From Mycolicibacterium hippocampi (GTDB lineage Bacteria; Actinomycetota; Actinomycetes; Mycobacteriales; Mycobacteriaceae): a DNA stretch of 64,000 nt. The first letter of the stretch is position 1. Every line of letters begins with the position of its first letter. Of the stretch, positions 35,271 through 46,012 are shown piece after piece. A program made the position numbers and the translations under genes. The stretch is taken from NCBI RefSeq assembly GCF_010723735.1, contig NZ_BLLB01000002.1, positions 992,001 through 1,056,000 of the forward strand, given 5' to 3'. The notes below the pieces were generated by a model. It was not told the origin of the DNA, made no database searches, and was given only the letters and a program-made list of their open reading frames with translations.

Positions 35271-36263
35271 CTACAGCGTTGCCGGCAGCCCGAACTTCTC
35301 GAACAGCCCGTCCTCCTTGAAGGCCACCACGTGGGCGATACCCGCAGGCCGGACGTCGAGCACGTGCAGCTGGAAGGCCTCGTGCTCGCCGGTGCCGGGG
35401 TTGAGCATGTACAGCGCCGCCGCCGGCTGACCGTTGGCGGTGGTGGCGCGGAATCGCATGTCGCCGGCCTTCTCGGCGGGGCAGTGCGTTCTCGACAGCG
35501 TGATGATGTTGCGCGGACCCTGGTACCAACCGTCGAACGGCGGCATCTCCCACACGGCGTCGGCGGTGAACAGCTCCGCCAGTCTGTCCATGTCGTAGGT
35601 CTCGAACGCGGAGATGAATTTGGCGAGCAGGTCCGAGGCCTCCGGCGAATCCGGCGGGGCGGGCTGATCCTCGCGGGTCGGTTGCACCTCGTCGAGTTGG
35701 GCCCGGGCCCGCTGCAGCAGGCTGTTGACGGCCGCGGTGGACACGCCGATGGCCGCCCCGACCTCGGCGGCCTTCCACTGCAAAACCTCACGCAGGATCA
35801 GCACCGCACGCTGCCGCGGCGACAGGTGCTGCAGCGCCGCCACGAACGCCAACCGGACGGACTCCCGGGATTCGGCGATCACCGACGGATCCGAGGGGTC
35901 TTCCCGCGGGCTGTCCGGCAGCGGCTCCAACCACGGGATCTCGTGACGCTCGGCGATGTCGGCGGTGGGATCGGAGGCGGGCGCCCCGAGCCCTGTCGGC
36001 AGCGGCCGGCGCTTGCGTCCGTCGAGCGCCGTCAAGCAGGTGTTGGTGGCGATGCGGTACAGCCACGTCCGCACAGACGATTTGCCCTCGAACCCTTTGT
36101 ACGATTTCCATGCCCGTAGGTAGGTTTCCTGGACCAGATCCTCGGCGTCGTGCAGGGATCCGGTCATCCGGTAACAGTGGGCGAGCAACTCCCGCCGGTA
36201 CCGTTGCGCGTCGGCGAGAAACGCGTCCTCGGCACCGGCATCATCAAGGGCCAAGACAGTCAC
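35271..36263 (-). CDS. sigG: ECF RNA polymerase sigma factor SigG with C-terminal SnoaL-like domain
   Basis: A 330-residue sigma factor. Region 2 (HCYRMTGSLHDAEDLVQETYLRAW), region 4 (HLSPRQRAVLILREV, then VSTAAVNSLLQRAR) and a C-terminal NTF2/SnoaL domain (residues about 205-330) match the SigG architecture. The neighbours also match the M. tuberculosis locus (pirin before, monoacylglycerol lipase divergent after). The start is GTG 36263, predicted to be the first base of a leaderless mRNA from a DNA-damage-type promoter. In M. tuberculosis sigG is induced by DNA damage independently of LexA/RecA. Confidence 0.88.
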   Translation of the reverse strand: MTVLALDDAGAEDAFLADAQRYRRELLAHCYRMTGSLHDAEDLVQETYLRAWKSYKGFEGKSSVRTWLYRIATNTCLTALDGRKRRPLPTGLGAPASDPTADIAERHEIPWLEPLPDSPREDPSDPSVIAESRESVRLAFVAALQHLSPRQRAVLILREVLQWKAAEVGAAIGVSTAAVNSLLQRARAQLDEVQPTREDQPAPPDSPEASDLLAKFISAFETYDMDRLAELFTADAVWEMPPFDGWYQGPRNIITLSRTHCPAEKAGDMRFRATTANGQPAAALYMLNPGTGEHEAFQLHVLDVRPAGIAHVVAFKEDGLFEKFGLPATL

Positions 36264-36269
36264 AGAGTC

Positions 36270-36292
36270 AGCTTACGCAGCGGCTCCGACAA
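36270..36292 (-). promoter_or_regulatory. RecA-independent DNA-damage promoter (RecA-NDp/PafBC type) of sigG
   Basis: Read on the minus strand: TTGTCGGAG, eight bases, TAAGCT. The described mycobacterial motif is TTGTCRGTG-N8-TAnnnT, so one base differs. TAAGCT ends seven positions before GTG 36263, which would make the mRNA leaderless. Confidence 0.7.
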
Positions 36293-36346
36293 GAACGGCG
36301 GACAACGGTACGGTCGCCGACGGGGACGTCCGCCCCCGCCCGATAG

Positions 36347-38187
<1,841 letters not shown>

Positions 38188-38229
38188 TCCGACCCACCTG
38201 GAAAAGTGGGGCGGGTTACACTCGCCCTG

Positions 38230-39162
38230 ATGACCAGAACAGTGGTGGCACGCGCCTACGGCGGGCCCGAAGTCCTTGCGATACAGGACATCGAGCTTCC
38301 CGCCACGGGGCCGGGCCAGGTACTCCTCGACGTCTGCGCCGCGGGTACCAATCCGATCGACTACAAGCTCTACAGCGGCGCCATGGGGGACGATCCTGCT
38401 GCGCTCCCGATGCCGGTGGGCATGGAGGTGGCAGGCGTCGTCGCGGCCGTCGGCGCCGGCGCGCAGGGCTATACCGGGGCGCTGTCGGTCGGCGACGAGG
38501 TGATCGCCACCACCGTCCGCGGCGGCTACTCCGAGCAGCTCGTCGTCGCAGCCGCGGATGTCGGGCACAAGCCCGCCGAGTTGAGCTTCGAGGAGGCCGC
38601 CGGGCTGATCCTCGCCGGTGCCACCGCCTGGCACCTGTTGATGAAAACGGATGTGGGGACAGGCGATACCGTGCTGATCCACGCGGCCGGCGGCGGAGTG
38701 GGCCTGATGGCGGTGCAGTTGGCCGCGGCGCGGGGCGCCCGGGTGATCGCGACCGCGAGTCCGTCGGGGCACGACAAGCTGCGCGGATACGGCGCCCACC
38801 CGGTCGCCTACGGGCCGGGGCTGGCCGACCGGGTGCGCGCCATCGGAACGGTGGACGCCGCGCTGGACCTGGTGGGCACCGACGAGGCGCTCGACACCTC
38901 GGTGGAGGTGGTCGCCGACCGCGCCCGGATCGCCACGATCGCGGGATTCGGCCGGGCCGGTGAGCTGGGCATCGCGGCGCTGACCGGCGCAGACGGCGGC
39001 CAGGAGATCCGGGACGCCGCCCGGCCGGAACTGATCAGGCTCGCGGACGAAGGCAAGCTCAAAGTGACGGTGGACAAGGTGTTTTCGCTCGGCGAGGCCG
39101 CCGACGCGCACCGCTACCTGCTGGCCGGCCACACCCGCGGAAAAGTCGTACTGGTCCCTTAG
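38230..39162 (+). CDS. NADP-dependent quinone-oxidoreductase-like protein (MDR family)
   Basis: A 310-residue medium-chain reductase without zinc ligands. GAMGDDPAALPMPVGMEVAG and the nucleotide motif HAAGGGVGLMAVQLA identify the zeta-crystallin/quinone reductase group, which reduces quinones or activated alkenes with NADPH. A TACACT hexamer ends eight bases before ATG 38230. It is 42 bases after the lipoprotein gene, but that promoter-like site suggests its own transcript. The substrate is not predictable. Confidence 0.88.
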   Translation: MTRTVVARAYGGPEVLAIQDIELPATGPGQVLLDVCAAGTNPIDYKLYSGAMGDDPAALPMPVGMEVAGVVAAVGAGAQGYTGALSVGDEVIATTVRGGYSEQLVVAAADVGHKPAELSFEEAAGLILAGATAWHLLMKTDVGTGDTVLIHAAGGGVGLMAVQLAAARGARVIATASPSGHDKLRGYGAHPVAYGPGLADRVRAIGTVDAALDLVGTDEALDTSVEVVADRARIATIAGFGRAGELGIAALTGADGGQEIRDAARPELIRLADEGKLKVTVDKVFSLGEAADAHRYLLAGHTRGKVVLVP

Positions 39163-39172
39163 CCTCGCGATC

Positions 39173-39925
39173 ATGAGTACCGACGACAAGATGCTGGGCC
39201 GGATCGCGGCGCTGTTGCGCCAGGCCGAGGGCACCGACAACCAACACGAAGCCGATGCCTTCATGGCCGCGGCGCAACGGCTGGCCACCGCGGCCTCGAT
39301 CGACCTGGCCGTGGCCCGGTCACACGCGGACCACCGCACCAAGGCGCAGACGCCGGTGCAGCGCACCATCACCATCGGTGAGCCGGGTGCCCGCGGCCTG
39401 CGCACCTACGTGCAGCTGTTCGTGGTGATCGCGATGGCCAACGATGTCAAGTGCGACATCGCCTCGAATTCGACGTTCGTCTACGCCTACGGCTTCGCCG
39501 AGGACATCGATGCCAGCCACGCGCTCTACACCAGCCTGGTCATGCAGATGGTGCGGGCGTCGAAGGATTACATCTCCTCGGGAGCACATCGTCCGACGCC
39601 GACGATCACCGCGCGGATCAACTTCCAGCTCGCCTTCGGAGCCAGGGTCGGCCAGCGGCTCTCGGAGGCGCGTCAGCAGGCGCAGCAGGAAGCGACCCAC
39701 GGGCCTGCCAGCGTTCCCGGCACCGCGGTCGCGTTGCGCAACAAGGATCTCGAGCTCAAGGACTACTACCGTCAGGCGTCTCGGGCGCGCGGAACATGGC
39801 GGGCGACGAGCGCGACAGCCGGCTATTCGTCGGCGGCCCGGCGGGCAGGTGACCGGGCCGGCCGCCGCGCCAGGCTGGGGGGCGACACCGAGTTTGCGGG
39901 CGCTCGCTCGGCGCTGGAGAAGTGA
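39173..39925 (+). CDS. DUF2786 domain protein (Rv0184-like)
   Basis: A 250-residue protein. The N-terminal DUF2786 part (MLGRIAALLRQAEGTDNQHEADAFMAAAQRL would be the core; KMLGRIAALLRQAEG is diagnostic) is followed by a predicted helical body and an Arg/Ala-rich tail. Function of the family is unknown. TAGCCT at 39160-39165, overlapping the previous stop, ends eight bases before ATG 39173. Its stop overlaps the next start (GTGA at 39922), so the two are coupled, as Rv0184-Rv0185 are adjacent in M. tuberculosis. Confidence 0.82.
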   Translation: MSTDDKMLGRIAALLRQAEGTDNQHEADAFMAAAQRLATAASIDLAVARSHADHRTKAQTPVQRTITIGEPGARGLRTYVQLFVVIAMANDVKCDIASNSTFVYAYGFAEDIDASHALYTSLVMQMVRASKDYISSGAHRPTPTITARINFQLAFGARVGQRLSEARQQAQQEATHGPASVPGTAVALRNKDLELKDYYRQASRARGTWRATSATAGYSSAARRAGDRAGRRARLGGDTEFAGARSALEK

Positions 39926-40413
39926 TTCGCGATTCCCAGCGCGCAAAGGTTTACGCCGCAGAGGAATTCGTTCGCACGCTGTTCGACCGCAGCGCAGAGC
40001 ACGGTGACCCTGTGGTGGAGTTCTTCGGCACCCGGCTGACGCTGCCCCCGGAGGCGCGGTTCGCGTCCTCGGAAGCCGTGCAGCGCTACGTCGACGAGGT
40101 GCTGTCGCATCCCGCGGTGCTCGAGCGGTGGCCCGCCGCCGCGCCGCTGCGGGTACGGCCACGCCGTGGTGCCACCGCAGCACACTACGAACGGGTGGGT
40201 GACCTGGCGACGGTCGCGGTGCCGGAGGGGCGGGCGGCCTGGGCCTTGCGGGAACTGGTGGTGCTGCACGAGATCGCACACCACCTCACGGAATCGGACC
40301 CGCCACACGGACCTGAGTTCGTGGCGACGTTCGGTGAGCTGGCCGCGACGGTGATGGGACCCGAGGTGGGCCATGTGTTGCGGGTCGTCTACGCCAAGGA
40401 GGGCGTGCGGTAG
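39922..40413 (+). CDS. TIGR04338-type metallohydrolase (Rv0185-like)
   Basis: A 163-residue protein with the zinc-protease motif HEIAHHL (H116, E117, H120) and a possible third ligand in HGPEFVATF a few residues later. It is of the size and type of the mycobacterial TIGR04338 metallohydrolase family. No signal peptide is visible, so it is probably cytosolic. It is translationally coupled to the DUF2786 gene by GTGA overlap, which suggests joint function. The substrate is unknown. Confidence 0.83.
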   Translation: MIRDSQRAKVYAAEEFVRTLFDRSAEHGDPVVEFFGTRLTLPPEARFASSEAVQRYVDEVLSHPAVLERWPAAAPLRVRPRRGATAAHYERVGDLATVAVPEGRAAWALRELVVLHEIAHHLTESDPPHGPEFVATFGELAATVMGPEVGHVLRVVYAKEGVR

Positions 40414-40494
40414 TCGGTCCCCGGTGCCGCGAATGTACGCAATGTGATGCGTTGGTCGAGTAGCGGTGTCAGAATCCGTACGCTCGGCGCGGAC

Positions 40495-40725
40495 TCAGGG
40501 GTTGGAGGGGCTCGTTGGGTTCGAGGCCGGCGACGGAACGTGCGGCTCTGAGGGCGCCGACGCGGCAGCTCCCCGATTGGCGCGAACCTTCAGTGCCACC
40601 GTCGCCCCGACGACCAGCGCCGTGCCGATCAGTGCGGGCCACAGCAGTGCCTGGATCAGCGCAACACGGCGTTGTACGCGGATCGTCTGGCGCGCGGCCG
40701 CACGTCCTCGACTCGTCAGGCTCAT
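40495..40725 (-). CDS. small single-pass membrane protein
   Basis: A 76-residue product: a basic N-terminus (MSLTSRGRAAARQTIRVQRR), one membrane segment (ALIQALLWPALIGTALVVGA) and a Pro/Ser-rich tail (APSEPHVPSPASNPTSPSNP). An AAAGG-type site lies about nine bases before ATG 40725. It is divergent from the O-methyltransferase gene. No family was recognised; the charge pattern predicts an inside N-terminus. Confidence 0.6.
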   Translation of the reverse strand: MSLTSRGRAAARQTIRVQRRVALIQALLWPALIGTALVVGATVALKVRANRGAAASAPSEPHVPSPASNPTSPSNP

Positions 40726-40816
40726 GGGTGTCACCTTTCCGGGGTTGCAGCGGGCAGATACCCCGGTGCTCAGGACGGGAAACACGGCGCATGTGGGTCG
40801 CGGTAACGTCGCAGCT

Positions 40817-41479
40817 GTGACTACGCCCGACTGGGTCCAGCTCGACGCGCTGTTCACCCGCGTGCTGAACACCGAGGACGACGCCCTGCGGGCGGCCCGA
40901 GACACCGCGGAAGCCGCAGGCATGCCGCCCATCGAGGTCTCCGCGCAGCATGCCAAGCTGCTGTCGCTGCTGGTGAGCATCGCCGGTGCCCGCAGGGTGC
41001 TCGAGATCGGCACCCTGGCCGGCTACAGCACCATCGCGCTGGCCCGTGCGGTCGGCACCGACGGCGTCGTCGTCACGCTCGAGTACGAGACCGCGCACGC
41101 CGAGCTGGCGCGGCGCAACCTCGAACGCGCCGAGGTCGCGGACCGCGTGGAGGTGATCGTCGGGTCCGCGCTGGACACATTGCCGACGCTGGCGCAGCGC
41201 GGCGAGAAGTTCGATCTGGTGTTCATCGACGCCGACAAGGAGAACAACGTCGCCTACGTCCAGTGGGCCATCACGCTGGGCGGGCCGGGCACCGTCATCG
41301 TGGTCGACAACATCGCCCGCAACGGCCGGGTCCTGGATCCGGATCCCGCCGACCGGCAGGCGCAGGCCATCCGCGACATGCTCGACATGATGGGCGCACA
41401 TCCGCGGCTGGACACCGCCGCCATCCAGACGGTCGGCGCCAAGGCCTGGGACGGCTTCGCGGTGGCGGTGGTCAGGTAG
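40817..41479 (+). CDS. O-methyltransferase (Rv0187-like, CCoAMT type)
   Basis: A 220-residue class I SAM-dependent methyltransferase. SAM-binding motif VLEIGTLAGYSTIALARAV, TLEYETAHAELARRN and the metal-site strand FDLVFIDADKENN with VVDNIARNG mark the cation-dependent catechol/caffeoyl-CoA type. TAACGT (40804-40809) ends eight bases before GTG 40817, so the mRNA may be leaderless. Open sequence upstream of this GTG has no family support. The natural substrate is unknown. Confidence 0.9.
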   Translation: MTTPDWVQLDALFTRVLNTEDDALRAARDTAEAAGMPPIEVSAQHAKLLSLLVSIAGARRVLEIGTLAGYSTIALARAVGTDGVVVTLEYETAHAELARRNLERAEVADRVEVIVGSALDTLPTLAQRGEKFDLVFIDADKENNVAYVQWAITLGGPGTVIVVDNIARNGRVLDPDPADRQAQAIRDMLDMMGAHPRLDTAAIQTVGAKAWDGFAVAVVR

Positions 41480-41556
41480 TGGGATCACCCGCACCGAGAC
41501 GCCGGGCGCAACGTGACGGTTGTCGCGTGGGGGCAACGCGTTTCGGGTACCCGGCG

Positions 41557-41934
41557 ATGATGTGGACAGTGGACAGGCAGATCGACGCGTCCGCGGATGC
41601 GGTGTGGCGCATCCTCGTCGACCTGGACGCGTGGCCGCAATGGGGTCCGACGGTCGCCGGTGCGCAACTCGACGGCTCCGGATTCGAACTGGGTGCCACG
41701 GGCCGGGTGTGGACGCCTGTCGGGGTCGCGCTGCCCTTCATCATCACCGATCTTGATCCTGGCCGGAGCTGGGGCTGGCGCGTTGCCGGTGTGCCGGCCA
41801 CCCAGCACGGCGTCGAACCCGCCGACCGGGGCTGCCGGGCGTGGATGAGCGCGCCGGTGTGGGCCCCGGCCTACCTGCCGGTGCTGGCGATCGCCCTGAA
41901 GCGCATCGAGCGCATCGCCGGCAGCGCGGCCTGA
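41557..41934 (+). CDS. SRPBCC/polyketide cyclase-like protein
   Basis: A 125-residue START-like fold protein. WTVDRQIDASADAVWRILVD and LDAWPQWGPTV are the classic N-terminal strand-helix of this family, which binds hydrophobic ligands. It lies 77 bases after the methyltransferase on the same strand and converges with a protease gene. ATG 41557 or 41560 is the start. No ligand can be inferred. Confidence 0.8.
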   Translation: MMWTVDRQIDASADAVWRILVDLDAWPQWGPTVAGAQLDGSGFELGATGRVWTPVGVALPFIITDLDPGRSWGWRVAGVPATQHGVEPADRGCRAWMSAPVWAPAYLPVLAIALKRIERIAGSAA

Positions 41935-41938
41935 CCAC

Positions 41939-42658
41939 TCAATCCCAGTTCGCAAGCCCCCATTGGGTCATCACCGGTGCGACCAGGGAGGCGTGAATGA
42001 TGCGCCCGAACACATCGTCGGTGTGAGCGAACAGGATCCCCACCGCGGCGACGGTGCCGTCGGCCTGGCGGGCGTACACCGGTGCGCCGGAGTCGCCGAG
42101 ATCGTCCCAGGCGCGGAAGGATATCTGCGTGTCGGTGACCGAGGTGATCGGGCCGCAGGACACGCCGGTGCGCGCACCCGACTTGCACAGCTGAGGCTGC
42201 TCTCGACGGATGTCCTCGGCGCTCATCACCCGCGAGACCCGCATCGCATCCACCTGGCTCACCAGCGGAACGGAGCTGCCCGCCAGATCCACCAGACCGA
42301 TGTCACGCACGCCGGGGATCACCTCCCACCGCACGTAGTGCCCGATCACCCGATCGCCCGACGGCGTCCGCTGCAGCACGGTGTCGTTGACCGGGTCCCG
42401 GTCGCAGTGCCCGGCGGTGAGCATTCCCGGTGCGCCGCCGGCGGTACGGACGGTGAATCCCGCGGTGCATTGGTAGGGCTGTCCGTTGCCGGCGAGGCTG
42501 GTGCTGACCAGGTACGCCCCGGGGCTTGCCACCGGATACTCGCCCCACGCGTGGGCCGCCGGCACCTGAGCGACCGTGAGCGCGGCGAGCACAGCGGCTA
42601 CGCAAATGGTGATGCCACCGGCGGTCCTGAGTCGGTTCAGCATCCTGCGCCGCGTCAC
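41939..42658 (-). CDS. secreted trypsin-like serine protease (S1 family)
   Basis: A 239-residue exported protease. Residues about 10-36 are a signal peptide ending AHA. The triad is H84 in TAGHC, D119 in VRDIGLVDL and S190 in GDSGAPVY. Four cysteines (64, 85, 158, 168) could form two disulfides. The start is a GTG overlapping the stop of the upstream secreted protein (42655-42658), so the two are one operon. Resembles chymotrypsin-like peptidases of actinobacteria. Confidence 0.88.
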   Translation of the reverse strand: MTRRRMLNRLRTAGGITICVAAVLAALTVAQVPAAHAWGEYPVASPGAYLVSTSLAGNGQPYQCTAGFTVRTAGGAPGMLTAGHCDRDPVNDTVLQRTPSGDRVIGHYVRWEVIPGVRDIGLVDLAGSSVPLVSQVDAMRVSRVMSAEDIRREQPQLCKSGARTGVSCGPITSVTDTQISFRAWDDLGDSGAPVYARQADGTVAAVGILFAHTDDVFGRIIHASLVAPVMTQWGLANWD

Positions 42659-43092
42659 ATCCAGATGGCCTTGACGTCCACCGGGTTGACCCGCATGCCG
42701 TGACCGCCGATGTCATAGGTGATCAGGGTGCGCAGCTCCTGGGTGGTGATCGTCCAGCCGTTGACGTGAGAGGTCTGGCCGACGCCCAACACGAGATCTG
42801 CGGACTCGGGACCGGGGATCGTCCCCGCCACGAAGTACAGCTCTCCGCTGCCGTTCACCGCCGCGAGATTGAGCGGCGCCTGCGACACGGTGAACGGAAG
42901 TCCGTCCGTCCTTCCGCAGACGGCGATGGGGCGGGCGGGGTCCTCGTCGATCGTGCTGAACAGACACCGGATCAGGCCGTCCTGGACACGGATGGTCCGG
43001 TCACCGTCGGCGGCGACCGCCAGGGGGGTCGAGGAAAATGCACCGAGAACGACCAGCGCGGCCGAAGCCCCGGCAACGATACGACAAATCAT
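42655..43092 (-). CDS. secreted protein of unknown function
   Basis: A 145-residue exported protein: signal peptide (MICRIVAGASAALVVLGAFS, cleavage after AVA), two cysteines in the mature part (RCLFSTIDED and IAVCGRTDG), and no recognised domain. GGAG lies six bases before ATG 43092. It overlaps the S1 protease start, so it may be a substrate, inhibitor or partner of that protease, an inference from coupling only. Confidence 0.72.
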   Translation of the reverse strand: MICRIVAGASAALVVLGAFSSTPLAVAADGDRTIRVQDGLIRCLFSTIDEDPARPIAVCGRTDGLPFTVSQAPLNLAAVNGSGELYFVAGTIPGPESADLVLGVGQTSHVNGWTITTQELRTLITYDIGGHGMRVNPVDVKAIWM

Positions 43093-43227
43093 GCGATCTC
43101 CACCGGGGGTGAGGCCATCTCCAATACGCGATGTTCTCACGATCCGGGCAGTCGCACGGGCGGAACGGCCGGCTTGGTTGAAGCGCGGACGGAACCAGAT
43201 GTCACCGGATGACGGGGCGTGTCACAC

Positions 43228-44955
43228 CTAGCTGCAGACGGCGCCCGTCGCCGCCGAGCCGACCAGCTTCGTGTACTTCGCCAGCACACCGGTCTTGTAC
43301 ACCGGGGGCAACGGCTCGAAACCCGCTTTGCGCGCGTCGAACTCGTCGACGTCGACGAGCACGTCCAACGTGCCCTTGCCGACATCGAGGCGGATCCGGT
43401 CGCCGTCGCGCAGGAAGGCGATCGGACCGCCGTCCACGGCTTCGGGAGCGATGTGCCCGACACACAGCCCGGTCGTGCCGCCGGAGAACCGGCCGTCGGT
43501 CATCAGCAGCACGTCCTTGCCCAGCCCTGCGCCCTTGATCGCACCGGTGATGGCGAGCATCTCCCGCATCCCCGGCCCGCCCTTGGGGCCCTCGTAGCGG
43601 ATGACGACCACGTCGCCGTGCGTAATGGTGCCGTCCTCCAGGGCGTCCAGCGCGGCCCGCTCGCGCTCGAAAACCCTTGCGGTGCCTTCGAACACATCCG
43701 AGTCGAAACCTGCGGACTTCACCACCGCGCCCTCGGGCGCCAGCGAGCCGTGCAGGATCGTGATGCCGCCGGTGGGGTGGATCGGGTTGTTCATCGCACG
43801 CAGCACCTTGCCGTCGGGGTCCGGCGGCTCGATGTGGGCCAGGTTCTCGGCCATCGTCTGGCCCGTCACCGTCAGGCAATCCCCGTGCAGCAGACCGGCA
43901 TCCAGCAGCGCCTTCATCACCACCGGCACGCCGCCGATCTCGTCGACGTGCTTCATCACGTACGCCCCGAACGGTTTCACGTCGGCCAGGTGCGGGACCT
44001 TCTGCCCGACGCGCGTGAAGTCCTCCAGCGACAGCTTGACGTTCGCCTCCCAGGCGATCGCCAGTAGATGCAGCACGGCGTTCGTGGAACCGCCGAACGC
44101 CATGACGACCGCGATCGCGTTCTCGAACGCCTCCTTGGTCAGGATGTCGCGGGCGGTGATACCCCGGCGCAGCATCTCGACCACGGCCTCACCGGAGCGG
44201 CGTGCGTACTCTTCGCGCCGCTTGTCGATGGCCACCGGCGACGCGCTGCCCGGCAACGACATGCCCAGCGCCTCCGCCGCCGATGCCATGGTGTTGGCGG
44301 TGTACATGCCGCCGCAGGCGCCCTCGCCGGGGCAGATGGCGCGCTCGATGATGTCGACGTCCTCGCGCGACATCAACCCGCGCGAACACGCACCCACAGC
44401 CTCGAAGGCGTCGATGATGGTGACTTCCTTCTCGCTGCCGTCGGTGAGTTTCGCGACACCCGGCATGATCGAACCGTTGTAGAAGAACACCGAGGCCAGA
44501 TCGAGGCGGGCGGCGGCCATCAGCATGCCCGGGATCGACTTGTCGCATCCGGCCAGCAGCACGGTGCCGTCGAGGCGTTCGGCCTGCACCACCGTTTCGA
44601 CGCTGTCGGCGATCACCTCACGCGAGACGAGAGAGAAGTGCATCCCCTCATGGCCCATCGAGATTCCGTCGGACACCGAGATGGTGCCGAACTCCAGCGG
44701 ATAGCCGCCGCCGGAATGCACACCGCCCTTGACCGCCTGGGCCAGCCGCTGCAGCGACATGTTGCACGGCGTGATCTCGTTCCACGACGAGCCGACGCCG
44801 ATCTGCGGTTTGACCCAGTCGTCGTCGGTCATGCCGACCGCTCGGAGCATGCCGCGGGCGGCTGTCCTCTCGAGGCCGTCGGTGACGTCGCGGCTGCGGG
44901 GTTTTATGTCGGGCTCCGCCCGACGGGCGGCTTCACTGTCGGGACCTGAGGGCAT
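43228..44955 (-). CDS. ilvD: dihydroxy-acid dehydratase
   Basis: A 575-residue iron-sulfur dehydratase of branched-chain amino-acid and pantothenate synthesis, converting 2,3-dihydroxy-isovalerate or -methylvalerate to the 2-oxo acid. Motifs: [28 protein letters not shown] and [17 protein letters not shown] with cluster cysteines, and the C-terminal [16 protein letters not shown]. The length equals that of M. tuberculosis Rv0189c. ATG 44955 is the start; open sequence further up is not part of it. It is divergent from the DUF305-ricR operon. Confidence 0.96.
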   Translation of the reverse strand: MPSGPDSEAARRAEPDIKPRSRDVTDGLERTAARGMLRAVGMTDDDWVKPQIGVGSSWNEITPCNMSLQRLAQAVKGGVHSGGGYPLEFGTISVSDGISMGHEGMHFSLVSREVIADSVETVVQAERLDGTVLLAGCDKSIPGMLMAAARLDLASVFFYNGSIMPGVAKLTDGSEKEVTIIDAFEAVGACSRGLMSREDVDIIERAICPGEGACGGMYTANTMASAAEALGMSLPGSASPVAIDKRREEYARRSGEAVVEMLRRGITARDILTKEAFENAIAVVMAFGGSTNAVLHLLAIAWEANVKLSLEDFTRVGQKVPHLADVKPFGAYVMKHVDEIGGVPVVMKALLDAGLLHGDCLTVTGQTMAENLAHIEPPDPDGKVLRAMNNPIHPTGGITILHGSLAPEGAVVKSAGFDSDVFEGTARVFERERAALDALEDGTITHGDVVVIRYEGPKGGPGMREMLAITGAIKGAGLGKDVLLMTDGRFSGGTTGLCVGHIAPEAVDGGPIAFLRDGDRIRLDVGKGTLDVLVDVDEFDARKAGFEPLPPVYKTGVLAKYTKLVGSAATGAVCS

Positions 44956-45003
44956 GGGGCCAAGTATGCCTCCGGGTGTTTCCCCCGGCCAAACCCATAT
45001 CCA

Positions 45004-45028
45004 TACCCCCTCGGGGTACAAGTACGCT
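45004..45028 (+). promoter_or_regulatory. RicR operator and -10 element of the DUF305-ricR operon
   Basis: TACCC-CCTCG-GGGTA (45004-45018) fits the palindromic RicR consensus TACCC-N5-GGGTA. TACGCT (45023-45028) ends seven positions before ATG 45035, so the operator covers about -31 to -17 of a leaderless promoter. Copper would release RicR and switch the operon on. Confidence 0.82.
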
Positions 45029-45034
45029 GGGCGC

Positions 45035-45673
45035 ATGAGTTCGATCCCCAGACGCACGGTCGCCGTATTCGCCGCGGCGCTCACGGCCGCCTTCCTGGCA
45101 GCATGTGGCGCCCCGGCCGATCCCGCCGCCGACGGTGCCGGGCCCCAGATCCCCGAGACACCGGTGATCGCCGGCGAACCCGCGGGTTACAACGCCGACG
45201 ACGTCTCGTTCGCCACCAACATGGTCGCCCACCACAAACAGGCCATCGACTTGTCGAAGCTGGTGCCCGACCGCACCGAGAACCCCGAGTTGGCTGCGCT
45301 GGCAAGCCAGATCGCGGCGGTGCAGCAGCCCGAGATCAACATCATGAACGTGTTCCTGGTGCAGTGGAACGAGAACCCCGAGGCCGCCACCGACCCCGGC
45401 GGCGGGGAGGCCCATGCCGGGCACGGCCAAACCATGCAGGGCATGGTCGACGACGCGACCATGACGGAGTTGGAGTCGCTGCGCGGCACCGAGTTCGACA
45501 GACTGTGGTTGGAATCGATGATCAGCCACCACCAGGGCGCGGTCGAGATGGCCAAGGCCGAGGTCGCTCACGGCAAGAACGTCGACGCCATCGCCATGGC
45601 CGAGACGATGGTGGCGACGCAGGAGGCCGAGATCGTGCAGATGAAACAGATGCTGGAGGGCAGCAGGCCGTGA
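45035..45673 (+). CDS. DUF305 copper-linked lipoprotein
   Basis: A 212-residue lipoprotein with lipobox FLAAC. The DUF305 core has two copies of a His-rich helix, [11 protein letters not shown] and [11 protein letters not shown], with HAGHGQTM and Met residues between them, which could bind copper. It sits under a RicR operator and its stop overlaps the ricR start, so it is part of the copper response. Relatives are often next to copper-resistance genes. A role in periplasmic copper binding is inferred. Confidence 0.88.
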   Translation: MSSIPRRTVAVFAAALTAAFLAACGAPADPAADGAGPQIPETPVIAGEPAGYNADDVSFATNMVAHHKQAIDLSKLVPDRTENPELAALASQIAAVQQPEINIMNVFLVQWNENPEAATDPGGGEAHAGHGQTMQGMVDDATMTELESLRGTEFDRLWLESMISHHQGAVEMAKAEVAHGKNVDAIAMAETMVATQEAEIVQMKQMLEGSRP

Positions 45674-46011
45674 GTGAGAACCCACACGCGGGGAGAGCCG
45701 ACGCAGCGGCCGACACCGGCGACGCGAACCTGCATGGCTACTCGGCGCAGAAAGAGAACTACGCCAAGCGACTGCGTCGCATCGAGGGGCAGGTCCGCGG
45801 AATCGCCAAGATGATCGACGAGGACAAGTACTGCATCGACGTCCTCACCCAGATCAGCGCCGTCAACAGCGCACTGCAGTCGGTCGCGCTCGGGCTGCTG
45901 GACGAGCATCTCGGCCACTGCGTCACCCACGCCGTCGCCGCGGGTGGCTCCGAGGCGGACGCGAAGCTGGCGGAGGCCTCCGCAGCCATCGCTCGGCTGG
46001 TCCGATCCTGA
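45670..46011 (+). CDS. ricR: CsoR-family copper-sensing repressor RicR
   Basis: A 113-residue CsoR-type repressor. The Cu(I) ligands are C55, H80 and C84, with the CsoR spacing of 25 and 4 residues. YAKRLRRIEGQVRGI is the family N-terminal helix. The Rv0190 position beside ilvD and the operator upstream of the operon support RicR rather than CsoR. GTG 45670 overlaps the DUF305 stop. It should repress its own operon when copper is low. Confidence 0.9.
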   Translation: MSENPHAGRADAAADTGDANLHGYSAQKENYAKRLRRIEGQVRGIAKMIDEDKYCIDVLTQISAVNSALQSVALGLLDEHLGHCVTHAVAAGGSEADAKLAEASAAIARLVRS

Positions 46012-46012
46012 G

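Noticed and set aside
40414..40816. Looked for the small copper metallothionein gene mymT, which lies between Rv0185 and Rv0187 in M. tuberculosis.
   Set aside because: No Cys-rich short frame and no second RicR operator were seen; only a small membrane protein on the minus strand.
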